From assembly GCF_030272615.1 (NCBI RefSeq), contig NC_081414.1, forward strand, positions 816,704,396 through 816,768,395: DNA of 64,000 nucleotides, written 5' to 3'. Positions within the stretch are counted from its first letter, which is position 1. The number at the start of each line of letters is the position of its first letter. The notes beneath the pieces were generated by a model. The model did not search any database. It had not been told where the DNA came from and was given only the letters and a program-made list of their open reading frames with translations. Source of the stretch: Cryptomeria japonica. Lineage: Eukaryota; Streptophyta; Pinopsida; Cupressales; Cupressaceae. The translations under genes and the position numbers were made by a program. Of this stretch, positions 34,343 to 45,977 are shown one piece after another.

Positions 34343-37300
34343 TCATAACCGGTTGGTTACAATCTGAAAGACGTCCGCCAAAATCATATTCAGACTCTGC
34401 ATAAATTTGTTGTTGTCATCTAAAGTTGCCTCAGTGTGCTGGATCATTCCGGTGAGATAGTGCATCTGTTGCTCCAGTGATCGTTCTCCTTGTACTGTTG
34501 CCTTAGATAATTTAGTTCTCTGAGTAATTAGATTATCCAGCCTCGGACCAAGTTTATCTTTTAGTTCCTGGGCATTAGACCTTATCCCTGCCTTCTCTTT
34601 CCCAAGTTTTTCTAATTTCTCCTCAAAGACTGCCATTTCTTGCTCAAAAATTGATATGAGTCCGGATGAACCTATAATATTATCCACAATGTCATCAATT
34701 TCTTTCTGTGTCTTCTTGATCTCCTTATCAATGCCCTTAGTCAAACAGTGAGGTTTACATGCTTCCCTATATATCTCCTTATACTCCAAAATTGTAGAAT
34801 TGAGTACCAGTAAAAGTGTATCTACATGATCGGTACATTTCTTTATTGTGTTTTCAAAGAATGTGTTTTTTCTATTTTTCAACTCTCTCCTTTATGATAT
34901 CCTCATTCACCTTTTCTATAGTAATAACATTATCAGAAATGAATTTGGACAATGTGTCCAATTTACCTAAAGAATCCTTAATGTAATCTATGTTACAATT
35001 TGGTGCAATCATCTTAAGAATAGGTAAAGTGTTATCAATTGCCTTAAAAGCCAATGCATTGCAATGAGTTATCCTCTTTATAGAATCAAAAAGTACCTCT
35101 GTGATATTGGTAGGTCTGAATTCACCTGTAGATGTACTCGGTTCAGCTGTAGATTTCATCTCAACAGATGTCTGACCAATCACCTTTAGTATCTCATCTT
35201 TATTTCCATTAGATGTATCCATTTTGCTTTTATTTTCCTCTAGTAGATCTGTCTGTGTTTGCACCTCAACCTTTAATGGTTTCTCTGATTGTTTCAGTGT
35301 CTCTGTAACTGTTGGTTTTTCAGTCTCAACTTGAATCTCTGCCTCTGTTTGTTTCTCTGAAAGTTCTACTATCGGTTTCTCATATTCTGGTGATCCTATG
35401 CTGGTACCTTTGTTCTCTGTGGGTTTTTTAGTCTCTGTTAGTTGCTCTATTTGAGTTGGTAACTCAGTTTCCTGAGAGTCAACAGTTTGTGCTAGTTTCT
35501 CTGAAATCTTGCTATTATCAACACTGTCTGCCTTAACTTCTGAATTATCTTTATCCATAACAATGTTTACCTCTTGAGTATCGACATTCATTGTGAAGAG
35601 TATCTCAGACTTAGGGTTAGTATTATCATGTGTTATACCTTCAGTATCAGTAGCCGGTGGATCTTCTGAGTGTACCGGTGGTGTATCCAAAGGAGGCGGT
35701 GGAAGGTTATCTGTAACCTTTATGTTTGGAATACCACCAACTTTGCCTTTACCCTTGTCCTTGTCTTTCTGATATACTTTGAATGTCTTTTTAGGTTTGC
35801 TATTTTTCCTCTTGCTTTTCCTTCTCTACAAAGAATATATCCCATTTATTTGCAGTCTCCTCTGCAATCTCTTTTACCCTTCCATCCATCAAGCTTACTT
35901 GTCGGTGTCCACTAACAAATATAGATTGGTTAGCTTTAGAGATAAGTTCATCAATTTCTTCCTTGGAGTTTACCAGATCAACAACCAAGAGTGCTTCAAC
36001 TTTCAATTTCTTATCCAATTCCATCACTAATAGCCTTTTTGCTTCTAGTCTCATGTAGAGATCATTTGGTAGCTCATCAATCACTTCTATCAAAAATTTC
36101 TTGTATATATCCAAGTGTAAGACAATACTTTCCTCAATGGTGTTTCTGTCAGTATCATTTGAAGTGCTATACCATTTTCTTACATTAGACAAATTACCTT
36201 CCTTTGTTATCTCATTCAGTAAATCATTCAATGTGGGGGTAACCGGTGTCTATTTCTTCTTAGGTGTAATTTTCTTCTTTGGCTCCCTAACTACCTGTTG
36301 TTTCTTCCTTAGTGTCCTGGTTTTCTTAGGTGAAGGAGAGGGCATTGGTGAGGGTTTTCTCTTCCTTTCTACTCTTTTAAACTCAACAACCTTACCACTG
36401 TCAGTGTCAGAAGTTGTTACAACTGGTGAAACATGTGCTTGAGGTTGTAGTCCTTTAAGTTTACTTGCCGATATACCACTGATGTTCATGACATTTTCTT
36501 TGATTTCCTTTACCTTCTTGGAGGCATCTCTAATGAATTTTTCCCTTCTCTTAGTCCTTTTCTTCATAGACACTTTACTCTCTATGTTTCTGCATTTCCA
36601 AATAATTCCTCAGACGACTCCCTTGGTACATCAAGTAGAGCTTTAACATAAGTTTCCAAAATAGATAAGTCTACCTTATATTCCATCTTCATAACCCAAA
36701 TGGTTCTAGGACTTGCTGCTTCTATCCAAGTTTCATCTCTCTTAATAAAAAAGCAGATTTCCTTGTCATATTTATCAACTATGCTTTGTGGTAGTCTCTC
36801 TCTTGCTCTCATCATAGATTGGAATGTTTTGAAATAGTCTGTAATGTTCTTAACGCTGTCAGTGCCCATACCGGTGAAAGCATCTTGTGACTATTTTCCT
36901 ACCAGGATGTCATAACCAAAATCCTTGTGACCTATGTCGGGTATCTCCTTGGTAAAGTACAACATCAGACATACCAGAAGGTTTCCAAAATAGAAAGTAC
37001 ATTTCTTGTCACCCTTAATCTTCTTCAGGTTGTCAATTAATTCATCTTTAAGCCATTCACACACATCAATCTTAGCATTATTGTGTACCATCTCATATGC
37101 ATTGTGAATACATAGGCTAGAAACAAAATTTAGTCTATTTACATAAGTACCTTTGTAACCTAGTACCATACTCACATATCTTACATTTATGTCCTTAACA
37201 TCATTTACTCTAAGTGACCTGTTATTAGATGTTGCTCTGGTTAAATCCATAACACCTCTATTAGGAATTTTCTTGGTTTTATTAGGCCTAAAACCGGTTG

Positions 37301-37736
37301 AAGGTAAACCAATGACTGCCTTAATTGCTTCCCTAGTTATTTTACAAACTGATTCTAACCACATGAATTCTCCATGGACTCTGCTCAATACAAGTCTGAC
37401 AACTTCTTTAGGAAATTCAGGAATGTTCAGAATCTCTACAAAACCTAAATTTTCCACAATCTTATGTTCAGGTTTGATTACTCCATTTTCATCAGAAATG
37501 ACCTCATCAAATATTTTCTTAAACTCCTCAGTCCCTAGGTTTTCTATGTTGCAATGTATGTAAATTCTAGGGTCTTCTACAAATGCTACACCCTTAGGGA
37601 TTTTCAAAAAAGCTCCTACAGAATCATCTTGTTTCGTAATCTCGGGGATAATCTTGAATATGGGTCTAGGGCATTTAACATTTTCCACAATGGTAGGGTT
37701 TGAAATAAAATCTGGAATAGAAGATGAGGAAGCCAT
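34343..37736 (-). pseudogene. Outer element ORF2: large protein of unknown family
   Basis: Starts MASSSSIPDF at 37736 and runs in one frame to about 36582 with a single stop near 36890. It then continues through three frameshifts (near 36575, 35750 and 34880), for a total of about 1,100 codons. The N-terminal about 280 residues form a folded-looking domain with LSRVHGEFMWLES, ITREAIKAVIGLPSTG, VSMVLGY, RLNFVSSL and FYFGNLLVCLMLYF. Next is a basic, Ser/Pro-rich segment with nuclear-signal-like clusters (KKRTKRREK, RKRKPSP, KKTRTLRKK). Then come helical segments (EESIVLHLDIYKKFLIEV, VSLMDGRVKEIAEETANKW), a Glu/Thr-rich linker, and a coiled coil (EQEMAVFEEKLEKLGKEK). All blocks have counterparts in the nested element. 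I recognise no enzyme. Confidence 0.8.
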
Positions 37737-38098
37737 TTCAAAGATAAATACCTCTAAATCAAAATTCTGAATGCTTGAAAATCACTTCGCAGCTTCGCCT
37801 TAGAGTGCCTTGCTCAATTTTACACTCTCTGATCGTTTGAATGCTTGGTGAGTTCGAAATGAGGGTTTCCCGATGCTCTATAGCCAAAAAGTTATTTAAA
37901 ACATCATTAAATGCTTGTTGGTTAAGTGAAAACTTAACACATCCACCAGTAAAGAAGAAATGTATCTTCTCACCATCAATCAAGGGTAAAATGCATGATC
38001 TTCAACTTGCTGCAATACCCCCTAAGGATTGTTCCTCAATTAGATGAAGAATCTTTTGCCGGTGGAGGATTACTCTATTATACCGGTGAAGATATAGT

Positions 38099-39148
38099 TT
38101 AATCAGTTCTCTGATCACTCTTCTTAATCCATTGTTTTGAAAATTCTTGCTTAACTTCATCTACCTTTTCTTTGCCCTTCAAACTAGATCCTTTGTTGTT
38201 TGTCAGTGCATTCTTGCTTCTACAAAATTTAGCAATATGTCCAATCTTGTTACAAGCATAACTAGTTACATTATTCCTCTGAATAGCCTTTCCATATCCT
38301 TGACCGGTTTGTGATTTGCATTGACTAGATAAATTCCCAAATCTTCCACAAACATAGCATTTCACATTCATTCTGTAATTTTCTGAATTATGACCAACTT
38401 TGTTGTATTTGGAACATTGACCGATGGGTGAGTTTGTATTCTAATTATTTCTAAATCTACACTGATTTTCTCTGTGACCATATTTGTTGCAATTGAAACA
38501 TTTGCCATTAAATTTATAAGCATTAGGTTGTCTTACCGGTTTTTTCTAATATTGATTGTTTGTAGTACCGGAACTTTTTCCATGTTCAAATCCAAGTCCA
38601 TTAGTATCTCCATTAGGTTTCTATTTTTTAAGCATGTCATCAAGTTCTTCTGAAATTTTCTTGAATTTGTCTTTGTGTTTATTTGCAGTAGCCAACTCAT
38701 TTTCTAGAATTCCAACTTATCTCACAAGCTCAGCTTTATCATGTTGCATGTGAATCAAGTCTGTCTTTAACATATCATTTTCATGACCAAGTCTCAGATT
38801 TTCATTTCCAACATCATTAAGTCTCCTAGTCAAGTCTTCTTCATTCTTCTTCCTGTCTTCAATATCTTTACATAACCTCATAGTCATATCTTGCATATCA
38901 TTCTTCATATTACTGTTTTCTTATCTCAACTTGTTTGCAATGTCTCTAAGAGTTTCTTTTTCATCATCATCATTCTGCATCTTCTCATGAAGTTCTTTTA
39001 TTTTATTTTGTGCTATAGCAAAGTTATCTTGAAGTCCTTTAATGAATTCCTGTGCAATCCTCAGATCATCTTCAAGTTTGATATTCTTCAATTTTTTTGC
39101 ATCAAAATCTTCAAGGGCTCCTTCCAATTGTTTTCTTAAGTTCTCCAT
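38099..39148 (-). pseudogene. Outer element ORF1: coiled coil plus four zinc knuckles
   Basis: ATG at 39146-39148 (MENLRKQLEG), about 55 nt after the primer site, opens a single frame interrupted by a few stops (for example near 38919). Residues 1 to about 200 are charged heptad-like coiled coil (ALEDFDAKKLKNIKLEDDL, ENLRLGHENDMLKTDL). The C-terminal part has four CCHC-type knuckles: CFNCNKYGHRENQC, CSKYNKVGHNSENY, CYVCGRFGNLSSQC and SYACNKIGHIAKFC. Only the first is fully canonical. Position and architecture match a gag-type nucleocapsid protein without a recognisable capsid domain. Confidence 0.82.
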
Positions 39149-39204
39149 CTGTACCGGTGTCAGAATCTTCCTCAAGTTGTTAGGCTTTTGAAAATAGAGG
39201 ATTA

Positions 39205-39219
39205 GGCTCTGATACCAAT
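39205..39219 (-). other. Primer-binding site of the outer element
   Basis: On the minus strand, ATTGGTATCAGAGCC directly follows the 5' LTR. TGGTATCAGAGC complements the 3' end of plant initiator methionine tRNA, the commonest primer of plant LTR elements. Confidence 0.92.
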
Positions 39220-39390
39220 TGTTAGATTTAATGACAGTCCCAAAGACACTGAGAGGGGGGGGGGGTGAATCTGTGTCTAACTGGTTAACAGAATATTTAA
39301 ACTTATTAATAACTTTGCATCCCAAAAAAGTGTACCGGTAAATAAGAATTATTGCAATAAATGGAAATAATAGAGATAACATAGAAACAC
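39220..39390 (-). repeat. 5' LTR of the outer element, 3'-side fragment (split by the nested element)
   Basis: Matches the first 171 bp of 33315-34144. Continues at 47151-47811 after the nested element and the second AACAC. Confidence 0.93.
39386..39390. repeat. Target-site duplication AACAC, left copy (nested element)
   Basis: AACAC precedes the TG terminus at 39391 and is repeated at 47146-47150 after the CA terminus. The intact LTR at 33315-34144 has a single AACAC at this point (ATAGAAACACACCATAAC), so it serves as the empty site. Confidence 0.95.
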
Positions 39391-40559
39391 TGATGAATAC
39401 TAAGAGGGGGGGGTGAATTAGTATGCCAAAAATTACTGTACATAAACACTTTACTAGTCTAGTAGTAAACTGGTAAAATAGTTTAACAAACAAACTGGTT
39501 AGCACACATGCAAACCAAATAGAAAATAATGCATTCACCCACAGAAGCACAAACACCATAACACAAGAGATTTTGACATGGAAACCCAAATGGGAAAAAC
39601 CACGGTGAGATGAAACTCACAAGTAACTATCTACAGAATAGGAACCAGACCGGTTAAGGTCATACAATGTTCTTTACCAGAACAGATCCTGTTAGGAATC
39701 TCAATCTCTGTTAGGAGATAAGTCCGATTAAAGACTACCTTGCTAGAGAATTTTAGATCTACAGATGTGAACCACCTTGTTAGAGGATTTATAAAAGGAT
39801 TTTTGGGCCTACCTGGTTAAGGGCTTTAGACTTGTCGAAGATGTGAGTAATCAACAAGTGAGTGATCTAGCAAATAGCACATATTGCTTGGTTAGATCCT
39901 TGATAGCTTGTTCCTAATGCATTCCAACATTACTTCAGTCTTCAACACATTCACACTCTACTTTCTCTCACAGACCTGAACTACTCTTCTATATTCACAC
40001 TTACAAAAAATCATCAACCATCTTAAAACCCTAGCAACAACCTAAAACCCTAGACGTGATGTCCTTATAAAGGAATCTGATTTCATGTCGGTCCAATAGG
40101 ATTACAATACAATTTCCTAGGTTCAATGCATCTAGACATATTTGGTAACATGACACAAAAACCACCGCCAAAGTGACGACACCGCCAAACAATCGGTGGA
40201 TGGTAAGTCATCACAAAATGCCAGTTGGTAACTCATCACAGAGTATTAACGGTTCATACAAAATATCGGTTTAAGCAAAATATTGGTTGCCAGTTTGACA
40301 AAATGAAGACTAGGAAATATGAGTTGTGCCACTTCGTTCCTTCGTACCACTTGAGATCCTCGAACCACTTGGGGTCTTCATACCACTTTAGATTGGTAAA
40401 CACTTTCTACAAAACACCGATAGTCTAAAGACTATAATACATCATACCGGTTGGAACAAATACCGGTTGAGCTTTAACTCATACATACAAAAAGTGATCT
40501 CAAATCAAGTGTGTGTCCATCAATGACAATCATAGCATCAATCATCAAAAATGCCAACA
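39391..40559 (-). repeat. 3' LTR of the nested element
   Basis: Pairs with 45978-47145. Differences are mainly C/T and G/A changes, many at CCGGT words. On the minus strand CCTTTATAAGGACATC (complement of about 40060-40075) is a TATA-box candidate. The G-run that reads TTCACCCCCCCTCTTAGTAT on the coding strand lies near the 3' end of the LTR. Confidence 0.95.
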
Positions 40560-40575
40560 ATCTCCCCCTTTGGCA
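40560..40575 (-). other. Polypurine tract of the nested element
   Basis: Minus-strand CCAAAGGGGGAGAT directly precedes the 3' LTR start TGTTGGCATT. It is identical to the tract of the outer element, although the LTR bodies differ. Confidence 0.9.
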
Positions 40576-41089
40576 TTGATGGCAACACTTAGGAAAATTT
40601 TGACATCTAAGTGTTTTACAACAAAAATATGCCATAATCAAAATTACTCCCCCTAAGCATATACACTATCCCTTTTGCAGAAAATACAATGTATACTACA
40701 CCTTAACAAAAATAACATGAAATTATACATCAAAAAATCAAAATTTATAAACTTGTCCCCCTTTGCCAACAATGACAAAAACATTGCAGACTAACTCCTA
40801 TTTCATTAGTATAAAATAATAAGTGTTTATGACAGTAATGAGTAAAACTTGTCAAAAACTGATTTAAAGTCCTGCAAAAATTGCTTCATGGATAAGGACC
40901 ATGAGTCAAGTAGGGAGGTAGCCACCTCTTTCTCTATCTACATCTGGGAGACCTATTCTTCCATGGCATATATCATGCTCATCTCTTGAGTGACCATTAG
41001 GGCATCAAGATTTAGATAGCATTTCTGGAGAATTTGCAGTCTTGGCAGTAGGACCAGTTGAAGTTCTCACAAATTTCGTGTCCAGTTGC

Positions 41090-44000
41090 TTATCTCTGCC
41101 TGTAGTCTTGTAGATTGAAGTTGAAACCAGTGAGCAGTTTGTTCATATGTGGAGAAGGAGTCATATGGCATCTTGAATGTGCTAATAAATGACTGCATAT
41201 CAGTTTACAGTTTGTCCTTCTGAGTGAGCACATCATCACAAAATAAATGAGGTTGGCAAATCTTGCTGAGTAGTAGATTTCCCTCATCCATTGCATCTCT
41301 AATGTCCTTCTATGCCTTCTGAAGATCAGACTGGAGCTCTATTAACTTTCTCACCAAGGCCGTGTCCAGAGCCTTTTGATGTTCCTTCTTGGCATTTGCT
41401 TCTGCAACCTCTTCCAGGCTTTGCACCCGGTCTTCTACAACTGTGCATAGGAGCTTCAATTGTGCAAGTGAGGAATCGGTACTGGGAAGGTTCATACTGG
41501 GTATCAAACTGGTAAGAGTGTCCACCGTAGCTTGAATCACATCTTTCTCCTTTTTCCTCCTTATCACTTCCAGACATTCTTGAGCAACTTTAATGCTCTG
41601 CAGCAACTCTGATTCGTTTGCGAACTGGAGGTCAATGGGACTAGTAATGTCAGCTAGTTTAGCCTGACTACCAGTTGCAATTGGAGTCTCCACCTATGTG
41701 CTCTTTATCGCTGCTTCCTTGTCCTTGGCTTTTTGCTTATCTTCTTGAGCCTTTCTCTGCTCCTCTTCTTCTTTCTTTCTTTTCTCTTCTTCTTTTCTCT
41801 TCTCTTCATCTTTTCACTTTGTCTCTTCTTCATCCTTCTTCTTCTCCTCTTCCTTCTTCCTCTTCTCCTCTTCCTTCTTCCTCTTCTCCTCTTCCTATTT
41901 CTTCTCTTCCTCTTTCCACTTCTCCTCTTCTTTCTTTTCCTCTTCCTTCTTCTTCTTCTCTTCCTCTTGTTTCTTATTTTCCTCTTCTCTTCTCTTCTTC
42001 TCCTCTTCTTTTCTCTTATCCTCTTCCTTTTTCTTCTTTTCCTCCTCTTTTCTCTTATTTGCTTTCTCTTTCTTCTTTTTCTCCTCTTTTCTCTTATCTG
42101 CTTCCTCTTTCCTCTTTTCCTCTTCTTTTCTCTTATCCTCTTCCCCTTTCTTCTTTTTCTCTTCTTTTCTCTTATTCTCTTCATCTTCTTGTTTCTTCTT
42201 TTCTTCTTTTGCTTGCTTTTCCTGTCGTGTTCCTTCTGATGGTGTACCCTGAGTAACTTTTTCACCATCTAAGGCATCAACATCAATGGGGTCCATTTGT
42301 TCTATGACCGGTTCTTCTTCACTGTTATACACCTCATCCGGTTTGCTAGTTTTCGGTTCTTTCTCAGCTTTCCTGTTGGCTTCTACCATTTGATGCATCT
42401 TTAGAGCTTCTTGAGCATGAGTATGTGTATCTTTTATCACTTCATGAACCTTTCCTTCTAGTAACAGGAGTCTTCTTCTTCTCATGAAGAAGAGGCCTTT
42501 GTATTTATTCATAACTTCAAAAAGTTTTGAATTTGATACATCAGGAAAATGTTGAGCAAATATTTCCTCCCTCATTTCTTGTTCCTTTTCTATGGCAATG
42601 CTCCATTTTTCTTTAAATAATTATACAAAGAATCCGGTGTCTCAGATCTAATTTCTGAAGGCGACCGGTCATTAACACACAAATACTTAATGATTTCCTA
42701 TTCAACTTCTTCCTTTTCATCATCATTGAAGTCATCAAAACAATCAATTAAATCATTCAACACTTTTCTCCTAATATTCTTTATAGCTCTTTGACAATGC
42801 GTCAAAGGTTTGTAAGAAGAAATATCTATATTTACCGGTGCAGATGTTGCCGGTTCATTCTTTGTCTTTTTCTTTGTTTGCCTGATCTTCTTAGGCAGTT
42901 CTTTTGACACAGTTTCTTCTAAGTCCAATGTATTGCTTTTTGTCTTCCGCTTCCTCTCAAAGACTTTGGCAAGTGCAGCTTTTGGTTTCTTCTTAGTTGG
43001 TGACTGCTTGGTCACTTTGGGACTAGCTGCAGTAACCGGTGCCGATGCTGAAGGAACTGCCTTTCCTTTCTTTTATGAGGGTTCTACAACCGGTGTAACC
43101 CTTTCCAAATAGGTGTCATTTCTCTTTGCCTTAAGAACAAGGGGTGAGGCAATTAGGGTAGAAGCATACCCGTCCAACATATCATTCATTACCTCATAGC
43201 CCATAGGTTCCACTTCTTCCTGTCTGGGGTCAACGACCTCCATTATGCATTCATCCACTTTGATGGTGAAGCAGATGTCTTCCTCATACGTTTTGACTAT
43301 ATCACCAGATATTCTTATCCTTTGGCTCATCTTGCATCTAAACTCATCAAAGTATTTGTTCAGTGCTTCCGGATAGCCGGTTCCAACCGCTTGTAGGCTT
43401 TCCTTGATTTGTTTTGTCACCAGTTGGTCGACAGACCACTGAATGTTACCTACTCCTAGAAAGTAGCCTTGGAAGTAAAATAACAACCCAACCAGTAGTT
43501 GTCCGAACTTAAATCTTAGTGCACTATCTTGTTTGATCGAATTAAGATTCAACAGAAGTTGTCTTTACATACAAGTGCACAGATCAAACGATGCATCTTC
43601 CTTGATCATCTTGTAAGCGGCATTTACTGCTACAGCAGAGACAAAATTAATTCTGCTAGCAGAGAACGTCTGGTAACCTATCACCATGCAGACATACTTG
43701 ACCAAATCGTCCTTGATTGAGTTGACAGTCATTCCATGTGAGTCGCTCACTGAACCGATGAGCTTGGACATTATAGTCTTGCTAACCTTCCTAAGGGCTG
43801 GTACTTCCCCTGTGTTACAGAAATCGGTGATGACATGAATCGCTTTCGGAGTGATATCATGCATCCGCTCCAGGTACATCTTATCACTGTGTACCCTGCT
43901 TAGAATAATGCAAATGTGATCATTCAAAAATTCTTCAAGAAAGTAATCTGCATTGTGAAGTTTCTTCTTTTCCAGAATGTTGAATTCCGGTTTAATCTTC

Positions 44001-44206
44001 TTATCCTTTCCGCAGAATAGGCTCAATTGGGAATGGATCACAAGAGACCCTAGGTCTTTGATTTTATAGTCTATGTAATCAGAAATGCCTTCTTCTACTA
44101 GAACACCAGCAAGTACTTAAGATAGGGCATTGTATTTGGACTTTCGTTGAATGAGGTACATAGAATCAATGGGTGCACTAGAGCTATCATGTGATGCGGA
44201 AGCCAT
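41090..44206 (-). pseudogene. Nested element ORF2: large protein of unknown family
   Basis: ATG at 44204-44206 (MASASHDSSSAP, like MASSSSIPDF of the outer copy). The frame runs with stops near 44118 and 43560 to about 42700, then shifts once and continues to about 41310. N-terminal domain: LSRVHSDKMYLERM, ITPKAIHVITDF, VCMVIGY, RINFVSAV and LRFKFGQLLVGLLFYF, matching the outer copy block by block. The basic middle (TKKKPKAALAKVFERKRKTK) resembles a nuclear signal. The next part is an extreme Lys/Glu repeat (42240-41740 at DNA level), absent from the outer copy. The tail is a helical segment (ESELLQSIKVAQECLEVIRRKKE). Function unknown. Confidence 0.8.
41740..42215. repeat. Long almost pure pyrimidine tract (plus strand) inside ORF2
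   Basis: About 475 bp of CTCTT/TTCTTC units with very few purines on the plus strand, encoding a Lys/Glu-rich stretch in the sense (minus) frame. The hydrophobic open frames on the plus strand are artefacts of this composition. Mirror-symmetric pyrimidine tracts of this kind can form triplex DNA. Confidence 0.9.
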
Positions 44207-44649
44207 GATAAACAAGGAATTTTGAAAAATACCTTCGTAGATTGAAATTTAGGGCTTCACAATTTGAACTACACTTCACACTCCTTAGGTTACTGAATTA
44301 CCGCTTTGCATTCTACTCTCCTTCAACGGATGTTAGCTTCAGATTCTTCTTTAGGTTTTTGATAGATTCCTTGAATCACCATGTAAATTGCTTTTCTTCG
44401 CTCTGCACTTGAAAAACTTCTTCGCTCGAAAAATGATAAGTGAGAAATGATTTGAAAATTCCTTATAAACAGGTTCTCCACCTACCATAATAAATGCTCC
44501 ACTATTAGGGTGCAAACCCTAATTTGCCTTTTACCATTTCCGTTCTTCTGCTGACTAACAGGTATCTCATATCGATTAAGGCCTTTTACCAGTGTCAACT
44601 GGGGGTTTGAAGTATTTCACCATTTTCTCCCCCTAAGCTTTTCTAATGC

Positions 44650-45927
44650 TTAGTTTGCCAGTTCTGAAATTTCCACACTAGGTGCAGATACCGGTTCTTC
44701 TTGCAACACCGCTGGTTTCTTTTTCCAAGTTTTGTTCATATCTGCTTGAATAGTTTCAATATCAGTCTTTCCTTCCAGAGTGACCGGTATGTCATCCGAT
44801 ATGTTCTTTCTTGTTCTGCAGAATCTAGCAATGTGACCTAGTTTGTTGCAATGATAGCAGACCATTCCAGGTGCTCTCCAAGGTCAATTATTCATGTTAC
44901 CATTCTTCCTCCTACATGTTGTAGCAGTGTGATCATGACAATGACAGATCAAACAGTTTTCTCTCCATCCAGTTGCCGCTTGATAGCCACCACTTCCTGA
45001 CTGATGATTAAAGGTATTAAACCGGTTGGGATTCCAATTCACAAAAGGTTCCGGACCAACTCCTTGAGTCCTCTGAGGATATCTTCCAGTGTTGTTCATA
45101 ACAACCCTACATTCAAATGCTCTATGCCCAAACTTGTTGCATGCATAAAAATTACCATTGAACATATTGGATCTAGGTACATTGTTTATAAAGTAAGGAA
45201 AATTATTATAGGCTTTGCTCCTACACACATTAGTAGTATGTCCTTCTTTAAGATAGTTAAAGCAAACAGGTTTGCACTTTTGCTTACCTTTACCTTTGAA
45301 TGCCAGTTGCTTCTTTGATGCTTCAACATTTGCACTAGAAGTCTCACCTTTCTCATGACCGGAGTAATCAAGTCCATCAGTATTCTTGACAGGTTTGGCC
45401 GATTCAAGCTTTTGCTCTAGCTTAATAGTACTCTTGTTGAACTTAGCAAGTATTTCCTTTGACTCAGAGAGTTCTTTGGAAATAGCAGCATTTGTTTCCA
45501 TCAAGTTTGCATTCTCAGAGATGGCTACGTTCAGTTCTCCTTGCATGTCTTCCTTTTCCACTTTGCTTGCATGGAGTTGAGCAGTTAGGGCACTGATTTC
45601 TTGCTTCAGCTTGGAGACTTCATGATCTTTGTCTTTTACTAGATCTTTAGCTTTCCTCCCGTTCTCAAGCTCTTGGCACATTCGAATAGTCAGTCCTTCC
45701 AACTCCTTTCTTAGGTTGGAATTAGTTTCATTCAACTTTTCTACTTCTTGAATTAGGGCTTCCATGTCCGCTTCATCAGAAGAACTATTTTCAAATAGCT
45801 CCATCAGTTTTTTAGCATGTTCTCTCCTTTTTGCCTGAGAGGCCTTATATTTGACTATAAGTTCATCATAGGCTTGCTCAGACTGAGTGAGCTGATGAGT
45901 AAGTTCCCTCATAGTGTATTCCCCCAT
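44650..45927 (-). pseudogene. Nested element ORF1: coiled coil plus four zinc knuckles
   Basis: ATG at 45925-45927 (MGEYTMRELTHQ), 36 nt after the primer site. One frame of about 426 codons with a single stop near 44882. The N-terminal about 190 residues are coiled coil (MEALIQEVEKLNETNSNL, VSKLKQEISALTAQL). Four knuckle units follow: CFNYLKEGHTTNVC, FYACNKFGHRAFEC, CLICHCHDHTATTC and CYHCNKLGHIARFC. The last two keep CX2CX4HX4C. The last knuckle lies after the stop. The ORF1 stop and the ORF2 ATG are about 440 bp apart. Confidence 0.87.
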
Positions 45928-45962
45928 ATCTCTTTCCAAGTGGTTAGACTTATAGAAAGGTT

Positions 45963-45977
45963 GGCTCTGATACCAAT
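45963..45977 (-). other. Primer-binding site of the nested element
   Basis: ATTGGTATCAGAGCC on the minus strand directly after the 5' LTR, complementary to plant initiator methionine tRNA and identical to that of the outer element. Confidence 0.92.

Noticed and set aside
38921-39589. Start of outer ORF1 at 39589, inside the LTR
   Set aside because: That upstream part is LTR and primer-site sequence; the first ATG after the primer site, at 39148, matches the position of the nested element's ORF1 start.
41675-42256. Long Leu/Phe/Ser-rich frames on the plus strand
   Set aside because: Antisense shadow of the Lys/Glu repeat of the nested ORF2, produced by the pyrimidine tract.
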